Below are positions 1-10,177 of a stretch of DNA of 64,000 nt, in pieces. The first letter of the stretch is position 1; each line of letters begins with the position of its first letter. The stretch lies in NCBI RefSeq assembly GCF_900589395.1, contig NZ_UUIS01000014.1:62001-126000 (forward strand). The letters are read 5' to 3'. This DNA is from Pseudomonas viridiflava (GTDB taxonomy: Bacteria > Pseudomonadota > Gammaproteobacteria > Pseudomonadales > Pseudomonadaceae). Both the position numbers and the translations under genes were made by a program. Under the pieces are notes generated by a model. The model did no database searches. It worked only from the letters and a program-made list of their open reading frames with translations, and was not told where the DNA came from.

Positions 1-102
1 GCCAGCCTTATCGGTGGCGTCGTTATCCGCGCCGGCGACCTGGTTATCGATGGCTCAGTTCGCGGCAAACTCGCGAAGCTGGCCGAAGCATTGAAATCTT
101 GA
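1..102 (+). CDS. atpH: ATP synthase F1 delta subunit, 3' end
   Basis: Only the last 33 codons are present, ending in TGA at 100-102; the gene begins upstream of the window. The C-terminal pattern of a gly-rich turn, an IDGSVRGKL segment and a leucine-rich helix is typical of the delta subunit, which joins the F1 head to the peripheral stalk. It lies 21 bp before atpA in the standard bacterial atp order, which supports the assignment. Confidence 0.93.
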   Translation, partial: ASLIGGVVIRAGDLVIDGSVRGKLAKLAEALKS

Positions 103-123
103 GTTTGAAGGGGCAGCAGAGCA

Positions 124-1668
124 ATGCAGCAACTCAATCCTTCCGAAATAAGTGAAATCATCAAGGGCCGCATCGATAAACTCGATGTAGCCTCCCAAGC
201 CCGTAACGAAGGCACTGTCGTCAGCGTGTCTGACGGTATCGTGCGGATTCACGGTCTGGCCGACGTTATGTACGGCGAAATGATCGAGTTCCCTGGCGGC
301 GTCTACGGCATGGCCCTGAACCTGGAGCAAGACTCCGTGGGTGCAGTGGTCCTGGGTGCGTACACCACCCTGGCCGAAGGCATGAGCGCCAAGTGCACCG
401 GCCGCATCCTGGAAGTTCCTGTAGGTAAGGAACTGCTGGGTCGCGTCGTCGACGCACTGGGCAACCCGATCGACGGCAAGGGTCCGCTGAACAACACCGA
501 GACCGATGCAGTCGAGAAAGTTGCTCCGGGCGTGATCTGGCGCAAGTCGGTAGACCAGCCTGTACAGACTGGCTACAAGGCTGTCGATGCCATGATCCCT
601 GTCGGCCGTGGCCAGCGCGAGCTGATCATCGGTGACCGTCAGATCGGCAAGACCGCTCTGGCGATCGACGCGATCATCAACCAGAAAGACAGCGGCATCT
701 TCTGCGTCTACGTTGCCATTGGTCAGAAGCAATCGACCATCGCCAACGTGGTTCGCAAGCTGGAAGAAAACGGCGCACTGGCCAACACCATCATCGTCGC
801 GGCCAGCGCATCGGAATCGGCTGCGCTGCAGTTCCTGGCTCCGTACGCCGGTTGCACCATGGGTGAATTCTTCCGCGACCGCGGCGAAGATGCCCTGATC
901 GTGTACGACGACCTGTCCAAGCAGGCCGTGGCCTACCGTCAGATCTCCCTGCTGCTGCGCCGTCCACCGGGCCGTGAAGCCTACCCGGGTGACGTGTTCT
1001 ATCTCCACTCCCGTCTGCTGGAGCGTGCATCGCGCGTTTCCGAAGAGTACGTAGAGAAGTTCACCAACGGTGCAGTGACCGGCAAAACCGGTTCCCTGAC
1101 CGCTCTGCCGATCATCGAAACCCAGGCTGGCGACGTTTCCGCGTTCGTTCCGACCAACGTGATTTCCATCACCGACGGTCAGATCTTCCTGGAATCGGCC
1201 ATGTTCAACTCGGGCATCCGCCCTGCAGTGAACGCCGGTGTTTCGGTATCGCGTGTTGGTGGCGCTGCCCAGACCAAGATCATCAAGAAGCTTTCCGGTG
1301 GTATCCGTACCGCTCTGGCTCAGTACCGTGAACTGGCGGCTTTCGCCCAGTTCGCTTCTGACCTGGACGAAGCCACCCGCAAGCAGCTCGAGCACGGTCA
1401 GCGCGTTACCGAACTGATGAAGCAGAAGCAATACGCACCAATGTCGATCGCTGACATGGCGCTGTCGCTGTATGCCGCCGAGCGTGGGTTCCTGACCGAC
1501 GTCGAAATCACCAAGATCGGCAGCTTCGAACAAGCGCTGATTGCCTACTTCCACCGCGATCATGCCGACCTGTTGGCCAGGATCAACGTGAAGGGTGACT
1601 TCAACGACGAAATCGACGCTGGCATGAAAGCCGGTATCGAGAAGTTCAAGGCCACCCAAACCTGGTAA
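124..1668 (+). CDS. atpA: ATP synthase F1 alpha subunit
   Basis: A 514-residue protein starting MQQLNPSEI, of normal family length. It shows the N-terminal beta-barrel, the nucleotide-binding domain with a P-loop (GDRQIGKT, about residues 170-177), and the C-terminal helical domain. Alpha binds non-catalytic nucleotide and alternates with beta in the F1 hexamer on the cytoplasmic side of the inner membrane. It sits in the atpH-atpA-atpG-atpD-atpC run. A GGGGCAG stretch just upstream of the ATG acts as ribosome binding site. A very long antisense open frame across this gene is a codon-bias shadow. Confidence 0.98.
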   Translation: MQQLNPSEISEIIKGRIDKLDVASQARNEGTVVSVSDGIVRIHGLADVMYGEMIEFPGGVYGMALNLEQDSVGAVVLGAYTTLAEGMSAKCTGRILEVPVGKELLGRVVDALGNPIDGKGPLNNTETDAVEKVAPGVIWRKSVDQPVQTGYKAVDAMIPVGRGQRELIIGDRQIGKTALAIDAIINQKDSGIFCVYVAIGQKQSTIANVVRKLEENGALANTIIVAASASESAALQFLAPYAGCTMGEFFRDRGEDALIVYDDLSKQAVAYRQISLLLRRPPGREAYPGDVFYLHSRLLERASRVSEEYVEKFTNGAVTGKTGSLTALPIIETQAGDVSAFVPTNVISITDGQIFLESAMFNSGIRPAVNAGVSVSRVGGAAQTKIIKKLSGGIRTALAQYRELAAFAQFASDLDEATRKQLEHGQRVTELMKQKQYAPMSIADMALSLYAAERGFLTDVEITKIGSFEQALIAYFHRDHADLLARINVKGDFNDEIDAGMKAGIEKFKATQTW

Positions 1669-1673
1669 GCCGC

Positions 1674-1696
1674 AGCGGGGGCTCAACGCCCCCGCT
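1674..1696 (+). promoter_or_regulatory. Stem-loop in the atpA-atpG intergenic space
   Basis: AGCGGGGGC (1674-1682) pairs perfectly with GCCCCCGCT (1688-1696) across a 5-nt loop, just after the atpA stop. There is no T-run, so it is unlikely to end transcription. In atp operons such hairpins can affect mRNA stability or the relative output of subunits; that role is inferred here. Confidence 0.5.
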
Positions 1697-1717
1697 TGCT
1701 AACCTGATAGGTGATAC

Positions 1718-2578
1718 ATGGCAGGCGCAAAAGAGATTCGCAGTAAGATTGCGAGCATCAAAAGCACGCAAAAAATTACCAGCGCCATGGAAAAAGTGGC
1801 GGTCAGCAAGATGCGCAAGGCTCAACTGCGCATGGCTGCTAGCCGTCCTTATGCGGAGCGTATCCGCCAGGTGATCGGTCATCTGGCCAACGCCAACCCG
1901 GAATACCGCCACCCCTTCATGATCGAACGCCCTGTGAAGCGCGCCGGTTATGTGGTCGTGAGCAGTGACCGTGGTCTGTGCGGTGGCTTGAACACCAACC
2001 TGTTCAAGGCGCTGGTCAAGGACATGAACGAGACTCGCGGACAGGGCGTCGATATCGACCTGTGCGTGATCGGCAGCAAGGGCGCGGCGTTCTTTCGCAG
2101 CTTCGGCGGCAACGTCGTGGCAGCCGTCAGCCACCTGGGCGAAGAGCCATCGATCAATGATCTGATCGGCAGCGTCAAGGTCATGCTCGATGCCTACCTG
2201 GACGGTCGTATCGATCGCCTGTCGGTTGTCTCGAACAAGTTCATCAACACCATGACGCAACAGCCGACGGTCGAGCAACTGGTACCGTTGGTGGCAACCC
2301 CGGATCAAGGCCTCAAGCATCACTGGGACTACCTCTACGAACCCGACGCCAAGGAGCTGCTCGACGGCTTGATGGTTCGCTACGTGGAATCGCAGGTCTA
2401 CCAGGCGGTGGTCGAGAACAATGCGGCCGAACAGGCTGCCCGGATGATCGCCATGAAAAACGCCACAGACAACGCCGGTGACCTGATCAGCGACCTCCAG
2501 CTGATCTACAACAAGGCGCGTCAGGCTGCGATCACCCAGGAGATCTCGGAAATCGTCGGCGGCGCTGCCGCGGTTTAA
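1718..2578 (+). CDS. atpG: ATP synthase F1 gamma subunit
   Basis: A 286-residue protein. The N-terminus ([20 protein letters not shown]) and the C-terminal [13 protein letters not shown] helix are hallmark gamma-subunit sequences; together they form the coiled-coil rotor shaft that turns inside the alpha3beta3 ring. Length is normal. It lies between atpA and atpD with short intergenic gaps, co-directional, as part of the same transcript. Confidence 0.98.
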   Translation: MAGAKEIRSKIASIKSTQKITSAMEKVAVSKMRKAQLRMAASRPYAERIRQVIGHLANANPEYRHPFMIERPVKRAGYVVVSSDRGLCGGLNTNLFKALVKDMNETRGQGVDIDLCVIGSKGAAFFRSFGGNVVAAVSHLGEEPSINDLIGSVKVMLDAYLDGRIDRLSVVSNKFINTMTQQPTVEQLVPLVATPDQGLKHHWDYLYEPDAKELLDGLMVRYVESQVYQAVVENNAAEQAARMIAMKNATDNAGDLISDLQLIYNKARQAAITQEISEIVGGAAAV

Positions 2579-3982
<1,404 letters not shown>

Positions 3983-3986
3983 TCCC

Positions 3987-4006
3987 GGTGCCCCGCAAGG
4001 GGCGCC
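3987..4006 (+). promoter_or_regulatory. Stem-loop in the atpD-atpC intergenic space
   Basis: GGTGCCCC (3987-3994) pairs with GGGGCGCC (3999-4006), one G-U pair, across a GCAA tetraloop. No T-tract follows, so it is more likely an mRNA processing or stability element than a terminator. Confidence 0.45.
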
Positions 4007-4026
4007 AATCAGGTTGAGGCAAGCAC

Positions 4027-4452
4027 ATGGCTATAACAGTCCATTGCGATATCGTCAGCGCGGAAGGAGAAATCTTTTCCGGTCTGGTCGAGATGGTAGT
4101 TGCGCACGGCAACCTGGGTGATCTTGGTATCGCCCCGGGCCACGCGCCACTGATCACCAATCTCAAGCCAGGTCCGATCACGCTGACCAAGCAGGGCGGT
4201 GACCGCGAGGTGTTCTACATCTCCGGTGGTTTCCTCGAAGTGCAGCCGAACATGGTCAAGGTGCTTGCCGATACCGTGCAACGTGCTGCCGACCTGGACG
4301 AGGCTTCCGCACAGGATTCCGTCAAGGCTGCCGAGAAGGCCCTGAACGAAAAAGGCGCGGATTTCGACTATAGCGCCGCGGCTGCACGCCTGGCCGAAGC
4401 GACAGCCCAGCTGCGCACCGTCCAGCAGATTCGCAAGAAATTCGGCGGTTGA
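4027..4452 (+). CDS. atpC: ATP synthase F1 epsilon subunit
   Basis: A 141-residue protein with the N-terminal beta-sandwich ([19 protein letters not shown]) and the C-terminal two-helix domain ending QIRKKFGG. Epsilon is the rotor-bound regulatory subunit that can inhibit ATP hydrolysis. It is the last gene of the atp operon and is followed by a strong intrinsic terminator. Confidence 0.97.
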   Translation: MAITVHCDIVSAEGEIFSGLVEMVVAHGNLGDLGIAPGHAPLITNLKPGPITLTKQGGDREVFYISGGFLEVQPNMVKVLADTVQRAADLDEASAQDSVKAAEKALNEKGADFDYSAAAARLAEATAQLRTVQQIRKKFGG

Positions 4453-4480
4453 TCCCGCTGCGTTCCCTGCGCGATTGAGT

Positions 4481-4512
4481 AAAAGGGTAGCCTCGGCTAC
4501 CCTTTTTCTTTT
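4481..4512 (+). terminator. Rho-independent terminator of the atp operon
   Basis: AAAAGGGTAGCC (4481-4492) and GGCTACCCTTTT (4495-4506) form a perfect stem with a tiny loop, followed by a T-rich tail. It lies 30 bp after the atpC stop. The A/T flanks make it look bidirectional, but only + strand genes are nearby. Confidence 0.88.
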
Positions 4513-4563
4513 TCTGCGGTTCCTGTTTCTGCGGCTCCCGCACCGCCCAGTGGATAATCCGTC

Positions 4564-5931
4564 ATGTCTCTCGATATCGTCATTCTTGCAGCAGGCCAGG
4601 GCACGCGGATGCGTTCGGCCCTGCCCAAGGTGCTGCACCCGGTGGCCGGCAACTCGATGCTCGGTCACGTTATCCACAGCGCCCGCCAGCTGTCGCCGCA
4701 AGGGATCCACGTGGTCATCGGCCACGGCGCCGATGCCGTTCGCGAGCAACTGGCCGCCGACGATCTCAATTTCGTCCTGCAGGACAAGCAGCTGGGCACC
4801 GGCCACGCCGTGGCCCAGGCCCTGCCGGTGCTGAGTGCCGACACCGTACTGATCCTGTACGGCGATGTGCCGCTGATCGAAGTCGACACCCTGCAGCGCC
4901 TGCTTGAGCGCGTAACCCCCGAGCAGTTGGGCCTGCTGACCGTCACCCTTGACGACCCTACCGGCTATGGCCGCATCGTGCGTGACGCCCAGGGCCAGGT
5001 CAGCGCCATCGTCGAGCACAAGGACGCCAGCGACGCGCAGAAAGCCATCAAGGAAGGCAACACCGGCATTCTCGCCGTGCCCGGCAAGCGCCTGGCCGAC
5101 TGGCTGGGGCGACTGTCGAACAACAACGCCCAGGGTGAGTACTACCTGACCGATGTGATCGCCATGGCTGCCAACGACGGCCTGGTCATCGCCACTGAGC
5201 AGCCCCACGACCCCATGGAAGTGCAGGGTGCCAACGACCGGCGCCAGCTGTCCGAACTGGAGCGCCACTATCAGCTGCGCGAAGCACGCCGCCTGATGGC
5301 CGCCGGCGTGACCCTGCGCGACCCGGCACGCTTTGATGTACGCGGTCATGTCACCGTGGGTCGTGACGTGCTGATCGACATCAACGTGATTCTCGAAGGC
5401 CGCGTGGTAATTGAGGACAACGTGGTCATCGGCCCCAACTGCGTGATCAAGGACAGCACCTTGCGCCGGGGCGTGGTCATCAAGGCCAACAGCCACCTCG
5501 ACGGCGCGGTATTGGGCGAGGGCAGCGATGCCGGTCCTTTTGCCCGTCTGCGTCCCGGCAGCGAACTGGGTGCCCGTGCCCATGTGGGTAACTTTGTCGA
5601 ACTCAAGAACGCTCGACTGGGTGATGACGCCAAGGCCGGCCACCTGACCTACCTGGGTGATGCCGAGATCGGTGCGCGCACCAACATTGGTGCCGGCACC
5701 ATTACCTGCAACTACGATGGCGCCAACAAATTCAGGACCACCTTGGGCGAGGATGTCTTCATTGGCTCCAACAACTCGTTGGTGGCGCCTGTGGATATCG
5801 CCTCCGGCGCCACCACGGCTGCGGGTTCGACCATCACCCAAAATGTGCCCGTCGAACAACTGGGCGTGGCCCGCGCACGGCAGCGCAATATCGAAGGCTG
5901 GAAGCGTCCGGTGAAGATCCGTAAGGACTGA
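4564..5931 (+). CDS. glmU: Bifunctional GlcN-1-P acetyltransferase / GlcNAc-1-P uridyltransferase
   Basis: A 455-residue protein. The N-terminal pyrophosphorylase domain starts [18 protein letters not shown] with the nucleotide-binding LAAGxGTRM motif. The C-terminal half has the hexapeptide-repeat left-handed beta-helix (for example [15 protein letters not shown]) of the acetyltransferase. It makes UDP-GlcNAc for peptidoglycan and lipopolysaccharide in the cytoplasm. With glmS two genes downstream it supplies amino-sugar precursors. Full length, no defects seen. Confidence 0.97.
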   Translation: MSLDIVILAAGQGTRMRSALPKVLHPVAGNSMLGHVIHSARQLSPQGIHVVIGHGADAVREQLAADDLNFVLQDKQLGTGHAVAQALPVLSADTVLILYGDVPLIEVDTLQRLLERVTPEQLGLLTVTLDDPTGYGRIVRDAQGQVSAIVEHKDASDAQKAIKEGNTGILAVPGKRLADWLGRLSNNNAQGEYYLTDVIAMAANDGLVIATEQPHDPMEVQGANDRRQLSELERHYQLREARRLMAAGVTLRDPARFDVRGHVTVGRDVLIDINVILEGRVVIEDNVVIGPNCVIKDSTLRRGVVIKANSHLDGAVLGEGSDAGPFARLRPGSELGARAHVGNFVELKNARLGDDAKAGHLTYLGDAEIGARTNIGAGTITCNYDGANKFRTTLGEDVFIGSNNSLVAPVDIASGATTAAGSTITQNVPVEQLGVARARQRNIEGWKRPVKIRKD

Positions 5932-5933
5932 AG

Positions 5934-5942
5934 TTATCCACA
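5934..5942 (+). promoter_or_regulatory. Perfect DnaA-box sequence after glmU
   Basis: TTATCCACA matches the consensus DnaA 9-mer exactly and starts 2 bp after the glmU stop codon. A weaker relative, TTATCCCAA, lies at 6003-6011. The origin is expected to be nearby in Pseudomonas because the atp operon is close to oriC, so binding is plausible, but a 9-mer can occur by chance. Confidence 0.35.
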
Positions 5943-5950
5943 ATGGCCGT

Positions 5951-5991
5951 CTGTATAACTCCACCACGCCTCTGGCTGTGGAGTTATACAG
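5951..5991 (+). promoter_or_regulatory. 14-bp inverted repeat between glmU and glmR
   Basis: CTGTATAACTCCAC (5951-5964) is repeated inverted as GTGGAGTTATACAG (5978-5991) with 13 nt between. It could be a T-less terminator for glmU or an operator for the adjacent DeoR-family gene. The sequence alone does not decide between these. Confidence 0.5.
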
Positions 5992-6107
5992 GGGTATCCA
6001 AGTTATCCCAAGCCTTCGCACCTGTCAGGTCATCTCTGCGCTTGACGCCTGCCTTCGAATAGGTTTTGATTGCGTCCTTATCTTTCGAACCGAAACTTAA
6101 AGACAAA

Positions 6108-6881
6108 ATGTCAAAACGTAATACACCTCAGCGGCGTCACAATATCCTCGGTTTGCTCAATGAACTGGGCGAGATAACCGTGGATGACCTGGCCCGGCGC
6201 TTCGAAACGTCCGAGGTTACGATTCGAAAGGATCTGGCTGCCCTGGAAGGCAATGGTTTGCTGTTGCGTCGCTATGGCGGCGCCGTCCCAGTGCCCCAGG
6301 AGTTGCTCGTTGAGCACAACCAGCCCGCCTCGACTTATAAACAGGCCATTGCCCGCGCCGCCGCCCAGCGCATCCGTGAACATGCTCGCATCATCGTCGA
6401 CAGCGGCAGCACCACCGCTGCCCTTATCCCCGAACTGGGTAATAAGCCGGGCCTGGTGGTCATGACCAATTCGCTGAACGTGGCCCGCGCCCTGAACGAG
6501 CTGGAGCCTGAGCCGGTGCTGCTGATGACCGGCGGCACCTGGGACCCGCATTCGGAATCCTTCCAGGGCCAAGTCGCCGAGTTGGTGCTGCGTTCCTACG
6601 ACTTCGATCAGTTGTTCATCGGTGCCGACGGCATCGACCTGCAGCGCGGCACCACCACGTTCAATGAGCTGCTTGGCCTGAGCCGGGTCATGGCCGAGGT
6701 GGCCCGCGAAGTGGTGGTGATGGTCGAAGCCGACAAGCTCGGGCGCAGGATCCCTAACCTGGAACTGCCCTGGAGCAGTGTCCACACCCTCATTACCGAT
6801 GAACGCTTGCCCACCGAGGCACGCGAACAGATCAAAGCCCGCGGCATCACATTGATTTGTGCCGCTGCCAGCCAGGAGTAG
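6108..6881 (+). CDS. glmR: DeoR-family transcriptional regulator upstream of glmS
   Basis: A 257-residue protein starting at ATG 6108 ([17 protein letters not shown]). A TTG 14 codons upstream keeps the frame open but precedes the typical N-terminus. Residues about 8-60 form the winged helix-turn-helix, with a recognition helix around [15 protein letters not shown]; the rest is the DeoR sugar-phosphate sensor domain ([18 protein letters not shown]). In Pseudomonas this gene precedes glmS and is named glmR; a role in amino-sugar control is inferred. Its last codons contain the glmS ribosome binding site. Confidence 0.88.
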   Translation: MSKRNTPQRRHNILGLLNELGEITVDDLARRFETSEVTIRKDLAALEGNGLLLRRYGGAVPVPQELLVEHNQPASTYKQAIARAAAQRIREHARIIVDSGSTTAALIPELGNKPGLVVMTNSLNVARALNELEPEPVLLMTGGTWDPHSESFQGQVAELVLRSYDFDQLFIGADGIDLQRGTTTFNELLGLSRVMAEVAREVVVMVEADKLGRRIPNLELPWSSVHTLITDERLPTEAREQIKARGITLICAAASQE

Positions 6882-6885
6882 AACC

Positions 6886-8721
6886 ATGTGTGGAATCGTT
6901 GGCGCCGTTGCTGAGCGCAGCATTACAGCCATCCTGATCGAAGGCCTCAAGCGTCTGGAGTACCGCGGCTACGACAGCGCCGGCGTGGCCATCTTCAACA
7001 ACGAAGGCCGTCTTGAGCGTCGTCGTCGCCTGGGCAAGGTCAGCGAGCTGGAAAAGGCCCTGGCCGATGAGCCCCTGACCGGTCGCCTGGGCATTGCCCA
7101 CACCCGCTGGGCCACCCACGGTGCCCCGAGCGAGCGCAATGCCCACCCGCATTTTTCCGGCACTGATCTGGCAGTCGTGCACAACGGCATCATCGAAAAC
7201 CACGAAGCCTTGCGCGTGCAACTCAAGGCGCTGGGGTATGTGTTCGAGTCCGACACCGACACCGAGACCATCGTCCACCTGCTCGACCACAAGCTCAAGG
7301 ATACCCCCGACCTGGCCGTGGCCCTGAAAGCGGCCGTCAAGGAGCTGCATGGCGCCTATGGCCTGGCCGTGATCAGCGCCAGCCAGCCTGATCGCCTGCT
7401 CGCCGCCCGCAGTGGCAGCCCGCTGGTGATCGGCCTGGGCCTGGGGGAAAACTTCCTGGCTTCCGACCAATTGGCGCTGCGCCAGGTCACCGACCGTTTC
7501 GTGTACCTCGAAGAAGGCGACATCGCTGAGATCCGCCGTGACAGCGTGCAGATCTGGACCGTCGACGGCCAGCCAGTGGTGCGCGAGGTCATGCAGGTGC
7601 GCGAAAGCGCCGAAGCGGCCGACAAGGGCACCTACCGGCACTTCATGCTCAAGGAAATCCACGAGCAGCCCAAGGTCGTGCAGCGCACCCTGGAAGGCCG
7701 CCTGGGCCAGCAACAGGTGCTGGTGCATGCCTTTGGTCCCGAGGCCGCCGAGTTGTTCGCCAAGGTGCGCAACGTGCAGATCGTCGCCTGTGGCACCAGC
7801 TACCACGCCGGCATGGTCGCGCGTTACTGGCTCGAAGGCCTGGCCGGCATTCCGTGCCAGGTCGAAGTCGCCAGCGAGTTCCGCTACCGCAAGGTGGTGG
7901 TGCAGCCCGACACCCTGTTCGTGTCCATTTCCCAGTCCGGCGAAACCGCCGACACCCTGGCCGCGCTGCGCAATGCCAAGCAACTGGGTTTCCTGGCCAG
8001 CCTTGCCATCTGCAACGTCGGCACCAGCTCGCTGGTGCGTGAGTCGGACCTGACCCTGCTGACCCAGGCCGGCCCGGAAATCGGCGTGGCCTCCACCAAG
8101 GCCTTCACCACCCAACTGGTGGCCCTGCTGCTGCTGACCCTGTCGCTGGGCCAGGTCAAGGGCACCCTGGAAGAGGGCGTGGAAGCCGGTCTGGTCGAAG
8201 AACTGCGCCGCCTGCCGGTGCGCCTGGGCGAAGCCCTGGCCATGGACACCGTGGTCGAGAAGGTCGCCGAACTGTTCGCCGAGAAGCACCACACCCTGTT
8301 CCTGGGCCGTGGCGCGCAATTCCCGGTGGCAATGGAAGGCGCCCTGAAGCTCAAGGAAATCTCCTACATCCACGCCGAAGCCTACCCGGCCGGCGAACTC
8401 AAGCACGGCCCGCTGGCGCTGGTCGATGCCGACATGCCGGTGGTCACCGTCGCGCCCAACAACGAACTGCTGGAAAAGCTCAAATCCAACCTGCAGGAAG
8501 TGCGCGCCCGTGGCGGCGAACTGATCGTCTTCGCTGACGAAAAGGCCGACCTGCACAACGGCGAAGGGACCCACGTCATCTCGATGCCGCACATCAGCGA
8601 CACCCTGGCACCGATTCTTTACACCTTGCCACTGCAACTTTTGTCGTACTACGTGGCGGTGCTCAAGGGCACGGATGTGGACCAGCCACGGAATCTGGCG
8701 AAGTCGGTGACGGTGGAGTGA
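6886..8721 (+). CDS. glmS: Glutamine:fructose-6-phosphate aminotransferase (isomerizing)
   Basis: A 611-residue protein. The start is ATG 6886 because the mature enzyme needs the nucleophile Cys2 (MCGIVGAV); upstream in-frame starts lie inside glmR. The N-terminal half is the class II glutaminase domain, and the C-terminal half carries two SIS isomerase domains ([17 protein letters not shown]). It makes glucosamine-6-phosphate, the first step toward UDP-GlcNAc. AGGAG about 9 bp upstream is the ribosome binding site. Its 3' end forms the recognition part of attTn7. Confidence 0.98.
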   Translation: MCGIVGAVAERSITAILIEGLKRLEYRGYDSAGVAIFNNEGRLERRRRLGKVSELEKALADEPLTGRLGIAHTRWATHGAPSERNAHPHFSGTDLAVVHNGIIENHEALRVQLKALGYVFESDTDTETIVHLLDHKLKDTPDLAVALKAAVKELHGAYGLAVISASQPDRLLAARSGSPLVIGLGLGENFLASDQLALRQVTDRFVYLEEGDIAEIRRDSVQIWTVDGQPVVREVMQVRESAEAADKGTYRHFMLKEIHEQPKVVQRTLEGRLGQQQVLVHAFGPEAAELFAKVRNVQIVACGTSYHAGMVARYWLEGLAGIPCQVEVASEFRYRKVVVQPDTLFVSISQSGETADTLAALRNAKQLGFLASLAICNVGTSSLVRESDLTLLTQAGPEIGVASTKAFTTQLVALLLLTLSLGQVKGTLEEGVEAGLVEELRRLPVRLGEALAMDTVVEKVAELFAEKHHTLFLGRGAQFPVAMEGALKLKEISYIHAEAYPAGELKHGPLALVDADMPVVTVAPNNELLEKLKSNLQEVRARGGELIVFADEKADLHNGEGTHVISMPHISDTLAPILYTLPLQLLSYYVAVLKGTDVDQPRNLAKSVTVE

Positions 8722-8747
8722 GGAGGGGATTTTCTAAATCCAGTTGA
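8686..8747 (+). other. attTn7 chromosomal attachment site
   Basis: The last about 36 bp of glmS is the conserved target read by TnsD of Tn7, and Tn7 inserts about 25 bp past the stop, here near 8746. Foreign-looking sequence begins right there. No Tn7 TGTGGGCGGACA end is found at this point, so the classic left/right end structure is not preserved on this side. Confidence 0.6.
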
Positions 8748-9135
8748 TATTTGTGAATTAAAGCTGTCGCATGTGAATTAAACCTGTCGCTGGTCGACTG
8801 CGCCTCACCGGCGGTGGGCTTCCTGGGCTGCGATTAGCTCCATGCATCTGGAGCTGATGGAGAGCAAGGCTAGACCCATGCTTTGTTTCTCGAAGGTTTC
8901 AATGCCGATTACTGCTTGCTACAAAACGCAGGAATCGGGCCGAAGCTGCTTTTCACGATAGGTAGCTTTGGGTCGATTTCTGCCAGTCACGACCGGCTCA
9001 ATCAAGGATGGGCAAGGGGGCGGAAGTTATCCTTGTTCTAGCATCGGATATTCTCAGTTAGACTGGACTGCATCGGAAATTGGCAATCGTGTCTGGTTGA
9101 TTTGCCTTTGGACGATGTCACACGAGGAGGCTTAA
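8722..9135. other. Gene-free stretch after glmS with IS-end debris
   Basis: No convincing coding region is seen in about 410 bp. It contains the tandem repeats at 8752-8790 and then sequence resembling the non-coding filler often found around Pseudomonas IS insertions. A ribosome binding site (GAGGAGG) at its right edge belongs to the small gene at 9136. Confidence 0.5.
8752..8790. repeat. Tandem 19-bp repeats, likely tip of an IS21-like or Tn7-class element
   Basis: TGTGAATTAAAGCTGTCGC (8752-8770) is followed after 1 nt by a second copy with a single G-to-C change. The repeats begin with TGTG and lie exactly where a Tn7-type insertion is expected. IS21-family and TnsB/TniA-type transposases use such multiple terminal repeats. 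No matching transposase gene is present next to them, so this appears to be a stranded end. Confidence 0.45.
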
Positions 9136-9330
9136 ATGACGATGCCATTCGAACGGACCAGGTCCGTTGCACAAGCTCACGCTTTCCTAACCGAGCTTGC
9201 TCGCGACTCGGAAGTGCCCGAACGCGTGAGACAAAACGCCCATTTCCTTTTGCGTCACTTCCCTGCTAAGCACGAGGTCCTGCAGGCAGGCCGTATTGAA
9301 GAGGAAGCGAAGAAACTGGGGATAGGGTAA
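9136..9330 (+). CDS. BPSL0761-family small protein, possibly truncated by the IS66 element
   Basis: A 64-residue protein (MTMPFERTRSVAQAHAFL...), recognised as the BPSL0761 family by the N-terminal PFERTR motif and the LRHFP segment. Function is unknown; members often sit near mobile elements. A strong GAGGAGG lies upstream of the ATG. The stop codon TAA at 9328-9330 lies inside the left inverted repeat of the IS66 element (which begins at 9327), so the native C-terminus may have been replaced. Confidence 0.72.
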   Translation: MTMPFERTRSVAQAHAFLTELARDSEVPERVRQNAHFLLRHFPAKHEVLQAGRIEEEAKKLGIG

Positions 9331-9353
9331 CCGTCCGGGCAACACACCTTCCT

Positions 9354-9404
9354 GACACCATCGCTTAAGGCGATGGTGTCCACCTAAATTTAAGTGGACA
9401 CCAT
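9354..9404 (+). promoter_or_regulatory. Mutually exclusive hairpins upstream of IS66 tnpA
   Basis: GACACCATCGC (9354-9364) pairs with GCGATGGTGTC (9370-9380). The overlapping ATGGTGTCCAC (9373-9383) pairs with GTGGACACCAT (9394-9404). The middle arm can fold with only one partner at a time. It lies 26-76 bp before the tnpA ATG and could modulate transposase expression; it might instead be ends of a lost element. Confidence 0.45.
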
Positions 9405-9429
9405 TTCTAGCCTTTTTAAGCGGACGCCT

Positions 9430-9762
9430 ATGCCACAAGAACGCCGTTCCTATTCCAAGTCCTTCAAGGCCCAGGTCATCGCCGAATGCGCTCAGCCTGA
9501 CACCTCAATCGCCAATGTCGCGTTGACCCACAACCTCAACGCCAACCTCGTCCATAAATGGATACGCGTGCATGCGCAGAAAAACCTGACACTTCAAACC
9601 GCCTTTATCCCGGTCAAGACATCGTCGCCGGTGCCGATACATCAGGCCCTTCCTGCCACGATCCGAATCGAAGTGCCGCATTCAAAAGGCGTAGTCGTGG
9701 TGAGTTGGCCGGCAGAAAATGCAGCGGCGTGTTCTGCTTTCCTGCGAGACCTGCTGCGATGA
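9430..9762 (+). CDS. tnpA: IS66-family accessory protein TnpA
   Basis: A 110-residue protein (MPQERRSYSKSFKAQVIAEC) with the helix-turn-helix of IS66 OrfA proteins (SIANVALTHNLNANLVHKW). A GTG 12 codons upstream falls inside a hairpin arm, so ATG 9430 is preferred. Its stop overlaps the tnpB start (ATGA), showing translational coupling. Required with TnpB and TnpC for IS66-type transposition. Confidence 0.88.
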   Translation: MPQERRSYSKSFKAQVIAECAQPDTSIANVALTHNLNANLVHKWIRVHAQKNLTLQTAFIPVKTSSPVPIHQALPATIRIEVPHSKGVVVVSWPAENAAACSAFLRDLLR

Positions 9763-10094
9763 TCCGCATCGACTCCATCTGGCTCGCCACCGAGCCCATG
9801 GACATGCGCGCCGGCACTGAAACTGCGCTGGCGCGAGTTGTTGCGGTGTTCGGTGCGGCGAAGCCGCACTGCGCTTATCTGTTCGCCAACCGCCGCGCCA
9901 ATCGTATGAAAGTGTTGGTGCATGACGGCGTGGGGATTTGGCTTGCAGCCCGGCGCTTGAATCAAGGACGTTTCTTTTGGCCGGGCGTGCGGCACGGCTC
10001 TGAGGTTGAGTTGGATGCCGAGCAACTTCAAGCCTTGGTGCTCGGCTTACCTTGGCAACGCGTCGGTTCCGCAGGAGCCATCACAGTGCTCTAA
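9759..10094 (+). CDS. tnpB: IS66-family accessory protein TnpB
   Basis: A 111-residue protein (MIRIDSIWLATEPMDMRAGT) with the typical IS66 Orf2 core (FANRRANRMKVLVHDGVGIWL and RLNQGRFFWP). The start ATG overlaps the tnpA stop by 4 nt. Length and motifs are normal for the family. Confidence 0.92.
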   Translation: MIRIDSIWLATEPMDMRAGTETALARVVAVFGAAKPHCAYLFANRRANRMKVLVHDGVGIWLAARRLNQGRFFWPGVRHGSEVELDAEQLQALVLGLPWQRVGSAGAITVL

Positions 10095-10177
10095 CTCGCC
10101 TGCCATGGCGCGCTTGCCAGCGCAATTGGCCCTTCCGTCTATCGCCGCCACTGGCCCTCTCTGGCAAAATCGGCGGC

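Noticed and set aside
4009..6021. 670-codon antisense open frame over atpC/glmU
   Set aside because: It mirrors the GC3 bias of the real genes, has no ribosome binding site and the protein is low-complexity. The same applies to long antisense frames over atpA, atpD, glmS, clsA, bauA, mmsA-type and the hydrolase-methyltransferase genes.
8722..9135. Tn7 transposition genes next to glmS
   Set aside because: No tnsA-E-like frames exist here or elsewhere in the window.
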